Shown here: positions 33,120 through 45,370 of the stretch, one piece after another | Layout of the letters: the number at the start of each line of letters is the position of its first letter | How positions within the stretch are numbered: position 1 is the stretch's first letter | Assembly (NCBI GenBank): GCA_029891345.1 | Contig: CM056993.1 | Location: 230,731,265-230,795,264 of the forward strand | Reading direction: 5' to 3' | Origin: Dryococelus australis | Taxonomy: Eukaryota; Arthropoda; Insecta; Phasmatodea; Phasmatidae | Length of the DNA stretch: 64,000 bases | Notes under the pieces: generated by a model | Told to the model about the DNA's origin: nothing | What the model saw: the letters and a program-made list of their open reading frames with translations, nothing else | Database searches by the model: none | Translations under genes and position numbers: made by a program

Positions 33120-33670
33120 CTATGGACAACAGTAAACATATATTTGTAAACGCTCACGTAGTGAGCGACGAGTGGCCTGAAATGTTTCTGGCGTAATGCT
33201 GTTGCGAGCTACCACAATGTGTCGATGCATATCATTTGGCGTCGTAGGAACCGTGTTGTACACCCTGTCTGTCGGTGTTCCCCGCATAATAAGATCTAGA
33301 GGTGCGAGGTCATGGGGGCGAGCTGGCCATCTTGCAACACTACTACGCCCTATCCATCGGTTTGTAAACACTTCATTTAACACTTGCCTCGTCACCAAGT
33401 AAAATTCGCAGAGCAAGCGTGATGATGAATCCACATATGACGACGTATGTCGAGCGGTATATCTTCCAGAAGTGCCGGTAACGTATCTCTGAAGGAATGG
33501 GCGTAAGTACAGCCAGCCAGTGTCCCTTGAATGAGGTGTGGCCCTATGACGTAGTCTCCAACGTTTCCACACCTCATGTTCATACTCCACTGCCTCTGGT
33601 GCTCCACATGCCGGACTCAACGCGGATTCTCCGCGGCCCAGTAGTGCATATTTCGTTAATTTACTGCGCC
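33120..33670 (-). mobile_element. IS630/Tc1/mariner-type transposase relic
   Basis: A minus-strand frame of 166 codons (33620-33120) plus a second frame overlapping its first half carry the C-terminal half of a DDE transposase. Recognisable blocks are LPALLEDIPLDIRRHMWIHH, then FTNRWIGRSSVARWPARPHD with LAPLDLIMRGTPTDRVYN, then ITPETFQATRRSLRERLQ near the end. These match the RNRWIGRGGP.AWPxRSPDLTPLDF motif of insect Tc3/maT-like transposases. The SPDL Asp is HDL here and the two halves lie in different frames. The N-terminal domain and inverted ends were not found. Confidence 0.75.
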
Positions 33671-34002
33671 CACGGTAGGTCTATATTAAGGTCGCTTCAT
33701 TAGAGCGAACGTATAGAAGCATATACGCTGCCGGAACTCGCCTTCATGTAATACCCGATAGAGCCACGTGATATGGATGGAATTTCCGTTGGCCCAGTAT
33801 ACGTAACACTCTTTTTATTTCACTTAATCCTACTTACGTGGAAAATTCTCGCTTGCCCACGTGGCGGTTTGCATCGACACGTGGCAACACATCGTGTTGC
33901 TGCGTCTCGCCCGTAGCAGTATTTCATTGCACTCGTGTTGTGGAATCGCCTCATGACAATGTGCATATTCTTCGTCATGTTTGCCGTGAGACGGGCGTCC
34001 TA
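33671..34002. other. anonymous GC-richer spacer
   Basis: Contains repeated CACGTGG/CCCACGTGG words near 33855-33885, but no gene or element could be named. Confidence 0.3.
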
Positions 34003-34005
34003 TTA

Positions 34006-34103
34006 GGCCGGGAACACATGCACCGGAAAACGTCCGGCTGACCCCGTGTTACCCGTACACCGTGCCGGGTCCGGCCCCTGGAGCTTGCCGTGTGTTCCCG
34101 GCC
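34006..34103. mobile_element. 98-bp PIF/Harbinger-like MITE
   Basis: The ends GGCCGGGAACACATGC (34006) and its inverse GCCGTGTGTTCCCGGCC (to 34103) form terminal inverted repeats. TTA flanks both sides (34003-34005 and 34104-34106), the three-base target duplication typical of PIF/Harbinger. The interior is GC-rich (GTGCCGGGTCCGGCCCC) and non-coding. Its small size and near-perfect ends suggest a fairly recent insertion. Confidence 0.8.
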
Positions 34104-34106
34104 TTA

Positions 34107-35725
34107 GGATACCTTTCACCATACATTTCGGCGGCTGGCTTGTTTGTCATTTCTGCTACATTCACTGTAAATACGTAGAGCGTCGAGTTTTTCCTCATTT
34201 TTGAACTTCATTACGTATGAGAAGTCCCACACTGACACACAACTTACCACGACAGATGACGGGGACTGTTGCTGCACTGCTATTAGGAAGCGGTCCCGCC
34301 AGGATGTGTCACGTCGCGTGTTGCTTCCTTATAGCTGTGAGTACAGATTCCCTGCCCCGTGCTACCGGCCCACCTAACTTAATAATATTTGCACGTTATT
34401 TCTTGTTGCATGTGCTAAATCACACAATTACTCTTTGCAAGTTATTTCAGGCGCCATTGAAATAAATGTATGTGGTTCAATTTCTGTGACCATACACGTG
34501 TTTATAATAGCCACTGTGCGGCAAATTACTCGCCCCGTACGTACTAAAATTGAGAGAAAACAGCATTTTGTGGTCTGCAACTGGTGCGGAAATTTTGGTG
34601 GTGCGAGCATTAGGTAGGTTATCTTGTAAATAAAATAATCAAAATATATTTGAGCATGTTCTTTCCTGTAAACAGGCAGTCATATTTCCTAAGCCAAAAA
34701 AGGACACTTCTGTTCTCATTTGAAGAGTGGGACTTAAATATTATTTACGTTTACGCATGAAAGGAAATAGTTGTTATAAAACGAGGAAGCGTATTGTTTT
34801 GCGTTTATTTATGATACTTCACATCTCTTAATTATCGTGGTATATTACTACTAAGTGATCTGGTGAGCTTCAAATATTTAACATTATCATAAGTAATTTA
34901 ATTTAAGGCAATCGGTTTTCTTTTGACATTTTGAAACGCTGATGTTTGCTGATAATATGTTTTAGTTAATAAAACTGTAAACTGTCGTCAATTTGGCACT
35001 TTGACGATCGCAAACGAAGAAAAATTTAACTATTCTACATAAAATATTATTTTATTATTGCATAGTGAGCAGCGAGTAGGAATAAGAAGGTTGGTAATTT
35101 GGCATTTGTATAAAATATCGGGAAACAATCTCAAAACATATGCTATAGCGTAAAATAAATTAAAACTGGTAAAAACATCTTTGTGTGAAGGTGAACATGG
35201 ATATTTTAAGGATTGAGAAAAATGAGTGAAAAACATATTAATAACTGCTAAATGAAATTGTCATCAAATAATTAGGATGGATGCTTTCAAGTAGAGAAAA
35301 ATGTAAACTATTTTATTGTTGTAATATTTTTAGAAAATAGTCGTATGTTATTAGATTTATAAAAAAAATTACTTGCAGATACTATAAAGTTTACCCTTGA
35401 GCCAAGGTTTAATGTAAATGTAGCGAGTGCGAAGTCTCATAAATGGTTAGTAAAAATAAAATAAAAATGTCATTTCTGAGGTCGGGGGTTGGAGAATGTG
35501 TTTGGGTTTGAAAATGCGTAACATTTAAATTTAATAATGTATTTTACATTTTAGTAAAAATTGATTTTAATAAAATTTCTTTGACAAGTAAAATAGTGAA
35601 ATCCATTATATTAAAAACTGAAAATAAAAATGTTTGGATACTTACGTCCACGAGGTGCTGGGTTAAACATTTAATGATCGTACAACCCACGCAATAAGAG
35701 ATCCCAATTGTGACGATGGCACCAA
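34107..35725. other. AT-rich spacer
   Basis: No gene or repeat recognised between the small MITE and the minisatellite. Confidence 0.35.
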
Positions 35726-35921
35726 GGCTGGTAGGCCACTCGTATGTCACTATGGCTGGTAGGCCACTCGTATGTCACCATGGCTGGTAGGCCACTCGTA
35801 TGTCACCATGGCTGGTAGGCCATTCGTATGTCACCATGGCTGGTAGGCCATTCGTATGTCACCATGGCTGGTAGGCCACTCGTATGTCACCATGGCTGGT
35901 AGGCCATTCGTATGTCACCAA
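35726..35921. repeat. 28-bp minisatellite, seven units
   Basis: GGCTGGTAGGCCA(C/T)TCGT repeats at 35726, 35754, 35782, 35810, 35838, 35866 and 35894, each followed by ATGTCACCAT. Units differ mainly by one C/T position. The period is not a multiple of three and no gene spans it. Confidence 0.95.
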
Positions 35922-36123
35922 CCAGAGTCCAGTACATACATGGTGCAGTTCAATGACTGATTTTATTTTGCTGGACAGACAGTGCCGCCAACTATCAGCC
36001 CTAGATGGACATTATTACTATTAAACCTCATGCATAATAAGTGTTAGTGCGTAACGAATACTTGGCGAGCACGAAGTTTTGTTGCATGTGTGTGTATTGT
36101 GTGCGCGAACGGCCCCAGTGAAG

Positions 36124-36237
36124 CAACGAGAGAGTTACGTATTATTCTGCAAGTTTGGTGAAAGAGCAAAAGAAACGTACGAAATGATAAAAACAGAATT
36201 TGAACCGGACATGTCAGACAACATTTCATGGACTTAG
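36124..36237 (+). mobile_element. mariner/SETMAR-type N-terminal HTH relic
   Basis: A 37-codon stretch reads QRESYVLFCKFGERAKETYE followed by MIKTEFEPDMSD. It resembles the first helix-turn-helix (HTH_48) of mariner transposases, where QR..I.FC.KLGK.A.ETYEML...YG is usual. Nothing of the second HTH or DDE domain follows, so this is a small fragment. The identification rests on one motif. Confidence 0.4.
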
Positions 36238-37619
36238 AGAGTTGCTCGCTCCTTGGAGATAATGCCAATGCCCACACGGCTACAACTATATCGCAGTTGG
36301 CTTAATGGCAGGTTACAGTCATCCATCACCTCCCTTTTTCACCTAATTTAGAACAGGCTGAAATTATTTCCGTACCCTAAATAAAAAATACTTAAGTGAA
36401 CAGGATTTTAATGACTTTTGAAAGATTCAGTGTAAAAAAAAAACGAATGATCTGAATGCGATCTCAGAGGACTTCAGCATAGATTTTATTTATTATACAA
36501 GTTATTGTAACACGTTAATTGAGAGGAGGTAACAATGTAGGTGACTAAATACAGAAAGGAAGTCTACAATATCCTAATTTTTTGGCTACCCGTGTTTTGA
36601 AAATTTTCATACGTACTGGCCATTGCTCCCTCCCAGTCGAGTCCCCCCCCCCCCCCACATCGTCCACTCTATTCATATACATTGGCTCGACGTGATGCTG
36701 TGACGTTTATTTTCGCGGAAAATGTAATATTATTTGGACGTACGCACAGGCGCGTTATTTGACTAGGAGCCACAACGCATTGGGACCTCCGATTTACTCG
36801 CCGTTGCTTATTATCCATTTAGTTGCTTACGCTCCACCCACTAACATTCGGTTATGACAAGTAATTTTTACAACATTCGTAAAGTCCCCGATCAAAATTA
36901 ATTATGAAATCAGAAACTAACTATAGCAGAAACCTTAAAAGTTATTCTCCGTTTCTCGTAAGAACTTATTTTATGGAATTTAAACTTTACATAAATCACA
37001 GTATTATTAGACACCTATTAAATGCTCAATTAAAGTAAAATAATAACAAAATGCATGTGTATGACAAGTAATGCTCCTTTTTGTGCTTATAGGTGACATG
37101 AGCGAATTATGTTACAGCTATGGGTCTAGCGTTCCCGGCATTTTTCTAGGGACATAATAAGTCTGCCAGCGAATCCGTCGACACTGTAATGATTGCAACG
37201 AGTTTGAATCCACGATTAAATAAAAAATGCCACAAATAGGTTTTGATAAACAAATAATAATAATAATAATACAACAACGCAAAAGGAAAATCTTTCTCCC
37301 ACCACTGCTACCTTTCCCTGAGAGGTAGGCAGCACGTGACTGAAGTGTGTGACGCAGTTTTCCTACCTGCAAGGCGTCTCGCAACACAACCTATCATGAC
37401 TAGTAGATATCTGTCGCAATAGTACGGAAACTCACATGTTTTATTTATCAGGAATTATTAAACTATTTCGTACTAAACTTTTATTCAAGTAGTGGAATGT
37501 AAATATTACATGAAATTCCATCAGAGGCTTCTGTTTTGAAAATGGCGCCTTACACAGTTAAAACAATGTCATCACCTAGAAAATATTATTCCTAATTAAA
37601 TAAATATGTTTGGTAAGAC
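36238..37619. other. AT-rich spacer
   Basis: No gene recognised. A run of C residues lies near 36642-36655 and a short (TAA)n tract near 37254-37271. Confidence 0.35.
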
Positions 37620-38480
37620 TGAGGTGAAATGACGTCGCTGGCCCGGCAAGCAACATTATCAGTTCCGTGGAATGTTTGTTCAAACACTCGCTCACAACTC
37701 GGGAGCGGTGCATTGTCCTACTGTAAGTACAGGTCTTCTACTATGGAGTGTTGCAGTCGTATGAATCGCTGCACACGATCTGCCAGCAGGTCCCTTTATC
37801 GTCCGCCTGTAAGGGATGATGGTACATGTACCAGGGGACACATTTCATCCCACGTAAACAGCCCCTATAGGAGGGTAACTTCAGTGTTAGTTACACCCTG
37901 CTGACACGAGGGATCCAGCGCTTCATGTATCTGGCGACGCACTCGTACTATGCTTTCGGCGGATACCAACACGAACATCGACTCATCCTTCCAGGCGACC
38001 TTTCCCCATGCGTCGATAGACCAATAGTGGTGTTCCCGCACCTGCATAAATCGCGGAGACGTATGATGTGCGATGAGTAGAGGCGCCCTAATGTGGTGGC
38101 GGCTTCTGTGCCACATAACGAAGATATGGTTCTGGTTGGTATGGCTATTCAAAGATCGCAGTTACCAACCGAGCTAACCAACGGAGACACTTGTCGTCAA
38201 TACGTCGTACGCTGAGGTAGATGTTCCTGGCAGCGATCACTTTACCCGACTCCATGTACTTGTAGTACACTCTTGACACGTTGGCCAATAGGAATACGCC
38301 ATCTGAGACGGAGTACCCCAAACGTATGGCCCAGCGATCTGGCTTCGTCCAAATACGCTATGATCTTTTTTGTTCCCCGTTACGTACTCGACTGTTTATC
38401 AGACGGCCAGAGACGACCACCAAACATTGCATTATCGTATACTCGTACGAAACTCCTTTCAACTTGTAGACATTACTTAC
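37620..38480 (-). mobile_element. Tc1-type transposase relic, minus strand
   Basis: From high to low coordinate the minus strand gives a worn HTH region with VSRVYYKYMESGKVIAARN (near 38270-38210), then SVRRIDDKCLRWLARLV, then WHRSRHHIRAPLLIAHHTSP. Next come AWGKVAWKDESMFVLVSAES (first catalytic Asp, near 37990), VRRQIHEALDPSCQQGV, GLFTWDEMCPLVHVPSSL (near 37850) and YLQ.DNAPLPSCERVFEQTF (second Asp, near 37710). This is Tc1 order. Stops and frame slips break it in several places, and the C-terminal SPDLNPIEH block and the inverted ends were not found. It differs clearly from the Tc1 copies at 2.1 and 9.0 kb. Confidence 0.78.
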
Positions 38481-38922
38481 AAGTACTACTTCTTCCCATA
38501 AGACTATTTTAGATCACAAAGTTTCTCCATTATGGCATTTTGACATCACAATTTTAGTGTTTCTGGAACATACAATTGAAACAAACATAATTATTAACAG
38601 AAAATTTAACCAAAGTAAACTGAAAGAGCATGCCTCAATTCATTATAGGGTACGCTAAGCAAAGGTTATTTTTAAAAAACCACAAACTGCTACAAATCGA
38701 AATATACAAAAAGTACTTATTTAAAATTTTTTTTAATCTCGGAAACATTTCATAGCCTGAATTTAAATATTCCTTCAAGTAACTCGGGACATTTTATTAC
38801 AATGCGAATTATCTCATTTCGGTGACTTAATTTTTTTATTTGTACGTCAAAAAATACTATATTTAATTTTTTTACAGAACACTGTGAAAAAATTATGCCG
38901 TATGAGACTATTTTATACAAGG

Positions 38923-39010
38923 AAATATTACTTGTATGCAATAACAAGTTGAATAGCTTTCCTCACAAATATTACTTGTAAGTAATAACAAGTTGAATAG
39001 CTTTCCTCAC
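38923..39010. repeat. two-copy tandem repeat, period 44 bp
   Basis: AAATATTACTTGTATGCAAT (38923) and AAATATTACTTGTAAGTAAT (38967) start two copies that continue with AACAAGTTGAATAGCTTTCC. They differ at two or three positions. Confidence 0.85.
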
Positions 39011-39359
39011 AAATATGAAATAACGAATTTTTCGGTGAGCAACACATTCAAGGTTCGGCGTCATCCCAGTCCCGCCTGGCTTGACACTATTCCGCCTCAG
39101 CGCCAGTTCTACAACACGCACATATCTCTAATTATACTGCTCATAAGTGTATACGCACGTGAAATTCCTAATCAGAGAGCTCTGGATCAAGGGATTCAAG
39201 TTATTTGCAGCATTTTTATGCGTGGACAATTAGTTTATACAGAATGTGTGACACCGACATTTTTTAACTAGAAATTTCTCCAAAAACACGATAAAAAAAA
39301 CACAAAACCGTATTTTTTCAACTAATTTCCGTAACATCATTTGTCATCAAAAAAATCTG

Positions 39360-41040
<1,681 letters not shown>

Positions 41041-41044
41041 GGGG

Positions 41045-41340
41045 GGGCGGCGGTGGCTGAGCGGTTAGACTACTCACCCTCCACGAAGGCGAACCGTGTT
41101 CAATCTAAGGCCGGTTCATTCCGGATTTTTGGAAACGGGAATCATGCCGTACGATACCACTGGTTGGTGGGTTTTCTCGGGGTCTCCCATTTCCCCCACC
41201 CCTTCATTCCGGCGTTGTTCCATACTTAACTCACTTCATCTCCATCGGCTGTCAAGACTTCGCTTTCAAGATCAGCCCAAATCACTTCACTCAACTCTTA
41301 GCATCTAAGCTTCTCATGAAGAAGAATATCTTTAAGTTTT
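41045..41340 (+). mobile_element. tRNA-Gly-derived SINE, near full length, copy 4
   Basis: GCGGCGGTGGCTGAGCGGTT with AGACTACTC (A box) is followed by CGAAGGCGAACCGTGTTCAA (B box region). The body follows with GGTTCATTCCGGATTTTTGG, TTGGTGGGTTTTCTCGGGG, CCCCTTCATTCCGGCGTTGT, CTCCATCGGCTGTCAAGAC and CAAATCACTTCACTCAACTC. This is the most complete head in the window. It ends 28 bp before a copy of MITE family A. Confidence 0.88.
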
Positions 41341-41367
41341 TGCAGATGAAAGAATCTAGATGTATAT

Positions 41368-41796
41368 AGGCTATTCACTGTAATGTGAACACTTTTGGAA
41401 GCCCTGCTTAAGATCTACTTGTATGAACGTTGTGTATTATTCCGCCTTATGTAAGATTAACAATGTCATGGGCCTCACACTTTACTCATGTGTAGGTTAA
41501 GTGAAACTGTGGAATTATTAGGATAGTAAATATTTTACAAATCTGCTCATTTTTACATTTCGATGCATTAAAGAAGATCAGAAAGCAAAATAAATAATTT
41601 AAATTGTCAGAAATTTTTACCTAACCCTTTTTATTCGACGTTAAGAAAGGGAACTACTTCCCATCTGTCGTTACCAACTTTACCGGGCGCATGCCACTCA
41701 GGGCACCCGTTAAAATATGTGTAAGAAGGGGGGGGGGGGGGGGTGACATTTTTGTGAGGTTGATTTCAGAAGTGCTCACTTCATCGTGTACAGCCA
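41368..41796 (+). mobile_element. 420-bp MITE, family A copy 3
   Basis: Left end AGGCTATTCACTGTAATGTG, right end CTTCATCGTGTACAGCC. The interior shares TATTCCGCCTTATGTAA, GTGAAACTGTGGAATTATTA and CCATCTGTCGTTACCAACTT with the copies at 20.3 and 21.4 kb. A run of about 18 G residues near 41730 has expanded inside this copy only. Confidence 0.85.
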
Positions 41797-43096
41797 TCAG
41801 AAGTAAATTCAAATAATAAAGAGCTTAGAAGGGATGTACTTTCGCATTTTATGAAGGAAAATAGGATGTTTTTCTATAACTTCTTGTTCCCTTATTAAAT
41901 CAATAACTATCAGTGTTTTATTACAAAGAAGCAACTCTAATAAATAACATAGTTATTGTGCAAATTGAAAATGGAAACTATCATCAACTCTACAAAAATA
42001 AACGTTGTCATGAGAAATCTGCCCGTCGTGATATATAATTAACTATTGTGACATCGTCATTTTCACGTTTGAATAATTATATGCTAAATTTATGCACTAT
42101 ATTTCACGTTTGTGGCATAATGTTTCATATTATGTAATTGTTGATCATTTGCATATTTTTTTATTTATTATTCTTCTGGTGATAGTATTTTAATCTTAGA
42201 TGTACGCTTGGAAATATTTATGTTTAAATGGGTTAGTTAGATAGCTTTGGTTTTTGTATTTACACGAATTATATATATTTTATTTTATTTTGGTCTCGCC
42301 CTATTGTTAATGCTTCGGAGTATATTTATGCATTTTTCTCCGTCTCAAGACCTTTTATTCTTTTGTTTTTTTTTTTAAGTAAGGCCGTTGGTGGGAGTCG
42401 TTTTCGGGTAGTTTAAATTGGAAGCCTTCCGGTTGGCTGGCAGGTTTGAACCATGCACTTCCATTGGTAGGAGAGACTACCATCGGGTTAGCCTGGTCCA
42501 GTCGGTTATGTAGCTCACGCTCTCCACGACAATTTTTCTAAGCGAGTAGACGTAAGGTAGGACGCTCGTCCGGAGTGGACGAAGCACAGGTATTTTCACT
42601 TGGATAGCTAGGATGTCCGCTATACTCCAGCTACCACAAGAAATCTGAAATGTTTCCGCGGTTAAGTGTGCGCCTGCTAGCCCCTTCTGCGTTGTAGCTG
42701 TAGGAGATAGCTAGATTAGTAGACGACGTACGTCCATAAAGAGAACACCCAACACTAGTAGTGAATCTGCAGAATTTGAAGACAGCAGCTTTCCCTGCTT
42801 CCTTCCAAATAAATTGAATTTCCTTCGAGAGCAAAGCTCTGCTACACCTGAAAGTATTGATATTTATCTTTTTCATTATTATGGTGAAGCCCATTGTGAA
42901 ATTCCTTCTAGAATATTTGAACAGATGCCATGTTGGAAACGCGTCATAAGAATACACTGTAAAACAAATTGTGTAATTTTACACGAATGTACGTGGCAGC
43001 ACAATCTCCACACACGTTCGTGTATTTTTACATGTACAAGCGTACGTGTACTTTTACTGTGTGTCCCATGTATATTTTTATAAATACAATACCAGT
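41797..43096. other. spacer with an unrecognised GC-richer patch
   Basis: 42390-42760 is GC-richer than its flanks. A plus-strand frame at 42770-42960 contains SSATPESIDIYLFHYYGEAH, which matches no family that I recognise. The rest is AT-rich. Confidence 0.3.
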
Positions 43097-43560
43097 GTAG
43101 TTTTACTATACTTGTTATTCTATTTGATAATCATTATGTTCAATTACAGTACTATGTATGTCATTTTACTTTATTTGTTACCAATATCAATCCACATAAT
43201 GAAAATTTACACTAACTTGGTTAGTGAAATTTTATCATACCTGTCAGTTTCTTTTACTAATCATCACATTAAATCACACGTACTCTGTACATGTTATTTT
43301 ACTATACTTGCTACTAATTTTCTACCACACATTGTAAATTAACACAATCATTACTATGGTAATTTTACTATACTAGTCTGTTACTGTTTAATGTTCATCA
43401 TCCCTAAATTACAAGTACACTGTAGGTGTAATATTACCATACCACTTTGTAATTTTAACTTATTATGATGTTAAATAACATGCATTCCGTGCATGCAATT
43501 TGGCTATATAAATTATAGATTTCCTGCCACATGCTGTAAATTTACACAAACATCACAATT
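43097..43560 (+). repeat. degenerate tandem array, period about 65 bp
   Basis: TTTTACTATACTTG-like words recur near 43097, 43161, 43226, 43292, 43359, 43428 and 43494, each preceded by ACTGTATGTGTAA-like sequence and followed by AATCATCACATTAAAT-like sequence. Related but weaker units extend back to about 42960. Spacing is 64-69 bp. It lies directly upstream of the integrase-bearing fossil and may be a terminal or regulatory repeat of that element. Confidence 0.65.
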
Positions 43561-43649
43561 GTTATTGTACCACTGTGTATGTGTATTTTCTCACTAACAA
43601 AAAAGTAAAATCACAGATTAACTGCAATTGTAATTACAAAATTTCTGTA

Positions 43650-45370
43650 CATTAACAGAGTTATAAAAAGTTATCTCCAAAATGACTTGAGAGATAAAAC
43701 TGTAAGTAAATTAGATGCAGCTTTAAATAAAATCGATAAGATTGAAAAGACATAGACTGCTCGACGTACTGTAGCAGATAGTCGACCTACTGTACCAGTT
43801 ATGTAACCATCACATTAGCTTATATAAATACTGCAACGTTAATGTAACATAATCAAAAATGCCTGACTCCGCTTTGGAATTACATAACATTACAGCTGCT
43901 GTAAAGGAGAAATGAATGGAATGGGATGTTCTTAACAAAGAAATATTCAAACATGTAATGAGTACTATGGATACATTACATAATGTATTAAATAAATTTA
44001 ATGAAACACCATTGGAAATTAAATAGAAAGAACAGTTAAAGAAGAAGAAGAAGAAGTAAAACCTTTCTCATTTAACCCAACATTATTTTGCTTTAAAACA
44101 TTCTTCACCTACGCGCAATATGAAACTAATGTGAGTGAAGGATTGTTTGAATTATTACTTAAAAATGTTCCAAATGGATATTCCGAATCCCGATTTGCAA
44201 AATATATAGGACTTATCCGCTGTACGACTGCAAATAACTGTTGAGGAGATGAAAACCACCCGAAATTGCATTTATTAAGCGATATTGCTGGAAGTGGAAT
44301 ATATAAAGGCGAAGTTGGTGATCGTTTATCTCCTGTATATTGGAATAATCCTAATGAATTGTTGAACAGATTAAAACTACTCATTGCTTCGAGAGAGTCT
44401 GCGAATAATTCACACACAAAAGAAATTGTATATCTATTATTGAAGAGTTGATGGAAGAAGGTTATATTACTAATGAAGTTCAGTAAGATTGCTCAAGAAC
44501 TTCATGCCCCTGCAAGGACAAAGTTTCCCAGAAGAAGAGTTATTACTCATGGTTTAAATGATATTTTTCAAACCGATTAATGTGAAATGACATTTCTTTC
44601 GAAATACAATAAGGGATACAAATATATTTTAACAATAATATACATTTATTCTAAATATGCTTGGGCCATATCTGTGAAGAACAAGACTGGAAAACAAGTT
44701 ACAGATGCAATTAAATCATTTCTGAAGAAAAAAAAACAAAAATTTCTTCAAACCAATTAAAGGACCGAGTTTGTTAACATTGTTTTCCAGAAACTATTTA
44801 GTGAATATGGGATTAATCATTACATAACATATTCCGCACTAAGCTTCAGTATTCGAGAGATTCAACAAATTGATTAAATAGCTAATATACAAACATTTCA
44901 CATTGTAGGGGGACTTATAATTGGGTGGAATTTTTGCCTGAGATAATTAAATTTTATGATTCGAGATATCATCAAACTATTAAGATGGTACCAGAAAAAG
45001 TTATGGAAAATAGATTGTTGAAAACCACATATAATAATGTTAATGTATTCGACGAGAGAATGCCAAAGTTCAAAGTTGGACAGTATATACGAATCGCTAA
45101 GCTGAAAGGGGTTTTTGAGAAAAAATACACTACTAATTAGTATTAGAAAATATTTAAAATTATTTTGGCTAGACAGTTGTTTACTAGAGTATTTTACCTC
45201 GAAACCTATGAGGGACAGCCTATTAAAGGTGGTTTTTATGAACGCAAATTCTAGAAAGTAGCTTCTCCAAATGAATATTTGGTTGATGAAATCATTAAAA
45301 AAGCGAAACATGCCTCCTAAGTCCACTGGAAAGGTTCCTCAAAAACATAAGATTCGTGGGTGAAGAATGA
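43650..45370 (+). mobile_element. integrase-bearing fossil, probably Polinton/Maverick-like
   Basis: Plus-strand protein traces in order: an upstream conserved segment with NPNELLNRLKLLIASRESAN (44346-44406), then a DDE integrase region (about 44480-44900) with traces such as GYKYILTIIYIYSKYAWAIS, then a C-terminal region (44925-45330) with EFLPEIIKFYDSRYHQTIKM, PKFKVGQYIRIAKLKGVFEK and a chromo-like tail. The C-terminal motifs match integrases of the transposon-derived F54H12.3 group, which I associate with Polinton/Maverick elements. An LTR-element origin is less likely but not excluded. The copy is broken in many places (roughly eight or more) and is old. No polymerase or capsid gene was seen nearby, so only part of the element is preserved. 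Confidence 0.6.

Noticed and set aside
42814-43083. 89-codon open frame with SSATPESIDIYLFHYYGEAH
   Set aside because: It reads protein-like in its first part but matches no family, and its second half runs into the 65-bp array.
44898-45326. 142-codon open frame on the minus strand
   Set aside because: It lies opposite the integrase-bearing fossil, whose recognisable motifs are on the plus strand.
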